A program made the translations under genes and the position numbers. Below the pieces are notes generated by a model, which ran no database searches, was not told the origin of the DNA, and saw nothing but the letters and a program-made list of their open reading frames with translations. A DNA stretch of 64,000 bases from Pseudomonas putida (GTDB taxonomy: Bacteria; Pseudomonadota; Gammaproteobacteria; Pseudomonadales; Pseudomonadaceae), in NCBI RefSeq assembly GCF_026625125.1, contig NZ_CP113097.1, positions 2,356,001 through 2,420,000 on the forward strand, given 5' to 3'. How positions within the stretch are numbered: the first letter of the stretch is position 1; each line of letters opens with the position of its first letter. Below, piece by piece: positions 62,498 through 64,000 of this stretch.

Positions 62498-64000
62498 GGA
62501 AGCGTCTCCGTGTCAGGGCTGTGGGCTTGCAGGCGTTCAGCGATATGGCTGGCAGCGATCCAGCCGAAGGTGAGGGCAGGGCCCAGCGTGATCCCGGGGC
62601 CCGGATAGGTGCCATTCATCAATGAGTTCATGTCGTTGCCGACGGCATACAAGCCAACGATCGGCGCACCGGCGCGGTTGAGTACATTGGCGTTGGCATC
62701 GGTCACCAGGCCGCGCGCCGAGCCCAGGTCGCCGGTGTGCAGGCGGATGGCGTAGAACGGGGCCTTGGCCAGTGGCGCCAGGCATGGGTTGGGCTTGTGT
62801 TGCGGGTCGCCCATGTAACGGTTGTAGCTGTTGCCGCCCTTGTCGAATTGCCGGTCGATGCCGCTGCGGGCGTCGGCGTTGAAGCGCTCCAGGGTTTCCT
62901 GCAGCACCTGCGCCGACACGCCGATGGCCTGTGCCAGCCCTTGCACTGAACCGGCGCGGTGCAGGTAGCCGGCTTCGATCAGGGCCGTGTTGTCCACCGG
63001 TTTGGGCCGTGCCAGGCCCAGGCCGTAGCGGTTCATGGCCTCGGCGTCACAGACCAGCCAGCAGCTGCTGATGCCATTGGCGAACATGGCCTGTACGAAG
63101 TGGTGATAGGAGTTGGATTCGTTGACGAAGCGCCGCCCGGCCGGGTCGAGCGCAATGACGCCGGGCTTGGCGCGGTCGGTGACCAGGTGCGGGAAGCGCT
63201 CGCGCTCTCCACTGGCATGGCGCCGCTCGGAAACCGGCGCCCAGAAGAAATTGGCCGCCAAGCCCTCGCCCTGGGCGGCATCCACCGCCTGGGCAAGGCG
63301 CAGCGCAGCACCGTCGTTGCCAGCGGGGGACATGGTCAGGTGTGGCGCGTCAGGGTCCGGGCGGTGGGCCGCCGCCAGTGCACCCGCAGCAAACCCGCCC
63401 ATGGCGCAGACCACCCCACCGCGGGCATGGACTTGCGTGCGGCGGCCCTCATGCTGCACCACCACGCCGGTGACCGTGCCGTGTTCGACGATCAGTGCCT
63501 GCGCTTCGCTGCGCAACCACAGCTGTGCGCCGTGGGCGAAGGCGGTGCTGGCCAGGCGCGCCACCAGTGCGTTCCCCGTGGTCAGGCGCGTGCCACGGTG
63601 ATGGCGAACCCGGTCCAGTGCGTAGCGCGCCATCAGTTTCAGGCAATGCCACAGTGACCGCGGGGAGCGACGCAGGCTCAAAAAGTGCTGAATGTCCTCG
63701 CGGTTGACCATCATCGCGCCGAACAACAGCATGCCCGGCGGTGGCATTTTCAGGTCCTTGAAGCGTGGGCCGAGCCGGCGGCCGTCGTACTCGACCATTT
63801 CCAGCGCACGGCCAAACGCGGTGGCGCCGGGTGCGTCCGGGTAATAGTCCGGCGAGTGCGGGCGCAGGGCGTAGCGCAGTTCGGTGTTGTGTTCCAGCCA
63901 GCGCAGCGCCTGGTGCCCGCGCGCGATGAAGGCGTCCACCAGTTCGCCGTTGTAGCCGGCACCGATGATGCTTTTCAGGTAGGTCGTGACGGCCTCGGGT
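62482..64000 (-). CDS. KstD-like FAD-dependent dehydrogenase 3, N-terminus outside window
   Basis: Partial; the frame is open to the right edge and lacks its N-terminal FAD loop there. Visible: RFVNESNSYHHFV with the candidate catalytic Tyr, and TYPGPGITLGPALTFGW at the C-terminus, the closest of the three to the YPGPG motif of 3-ketosteroid delta-1-dehydrogenases. Translationally linked to the NIPSNAP gene. The operon promoter lies beyond the window. Confidence 0.85.
   Translation of the reverse strand, partial: PEAVTTYLKSIIGAGYNGELVDAFIARGHQALRWLEHNTELRYALRPHSPDYYPDAPGATAFGRALEMVEYDGRRLGPRFKDLKMPPPGMLLFGAMMVNREDIQHFLSLRRSPRSLWHCLKLMARYALDRVRHHRGTRLTTGNALVARLASTAFAHGAQLWLRSEAQALIVEHGTVTGVVVQHEGRRTQVHARGGVVCAMGGFAAGALAAAHRPDPDAPHLTMSPAGNDGAALRLAQAVDAAQGEGLAANFFWAPVSERRHASGERERFPHLVTDRAKPGVIALDPAGRRFVNESNSYHHFVQAMFANGISSCWLVCDAEAMNRYGLGLARPKPVDNTALIEAGYLHRAGSVQGLAQAIGVSAQVLQETLERFNADARSGIDRQFDKGGNSYNRYMGDPQHKPNPCLAPLAKAPFYAIRLHTGDLGSARGLVTDANANVLNRAGAPIVGLYAVGNDMNSLMNGTYPGPGITLGPALTFGWIAASHIAERLQAHSPDTETLPCTTK

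Overview
The window is high-GC gammaproteobacterial DNA that reads as chromosome of the Pseudomonas putida group. The evidence is a pyoverdine gene block (MbtH-like protein, type II thioesterase, a complete fpvGHJKCDEF-type operon, pvdA), an MvaT-family H-NS-like protein beside gloA, an OprD-type porin and cobF, and GCCGGCAAGCCGG REP elements. I see no prophage, transposase, integrase, CRISPR array, rRNA or tRNA. Base composition and codon use look uniform, so this seems to be resident chromosome with some accessory catabolic genes.

Layout. 1-1886: truncated secreted esterase and a divergent LysR regulator. 2466-12717: iron and pyoverdine block. It holds mbtH, a thioesterase, an isochorismatase-like hydrolase, a DUF1615 lipoprotein, the convergent eight-gene fpv operon for periplasmic reduction of ferripyoverdine and iron uptake, and pvdA. 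Boxes for the iron-starvation sigma factor precede pvdA and mbtH. 12916-18466: FlxA-like protein, PbpG endopeptidase, and an unusual locus of RLAN/RimK-type ATP-grasp ligase, CorA-like transporter and 49-residue membrane protein, divergent from a GNAT/C39-peptidase fusion. 18614-23837: small proteins, AroE-like dehydrogenase, gloA, turB-like gene, OprD-like porin, cobF. 23880-30992: a signalling cluster with a 1155-residue hybrid kinase carrying three receivers, CheR, a receiver-less CheB, a REC-kinase and two single-domain regulators. No chemoreceptor or DNA-binding output is present.

31119-42025: a zinc-type HemB, ProP, LysR, an SDR lacking the usual YxxxK, riboflavin synthase, a GH13 trehalose-synthase-like enzyme, LysR and the 5-oxoprolinase genes pxpABC. 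42098-47749: TonB-dependent siderophore receptor with an upstream Fur-like box, a two-gene putative DNA-repair operon (radical SAM plus TIGR03915 family) behind a near-perfect LexA box, and a methyltransferase. 47957-55086: carboxynorspermidine dehydrogenase and decarboxylase, phosphoesterase, PLP-dependent dehydratase, MFS exporter, a DUF2314/ankyrin membrane protein and a small protein.

55272-64000: an apparently undescribed catabolic cluster. Three 3-ketosteroid-dehydrogenase-like flavoproteins (the last cut by the window end), a NIPSNAP protein, an IclR regulator, a Gfo/Idh/MocA dehydrogenase and a TIM-barrel sugar isomerase-like protein are grouped around shared IclR-type palindromes. 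A REP array separates the two convergent arms. I infer oxidation, dehydrogenation and isomerisation of a cyclic, possibly polyhydroxylated substrate. This cluster and the RimK/C39 locus are the best candidates for new biology.
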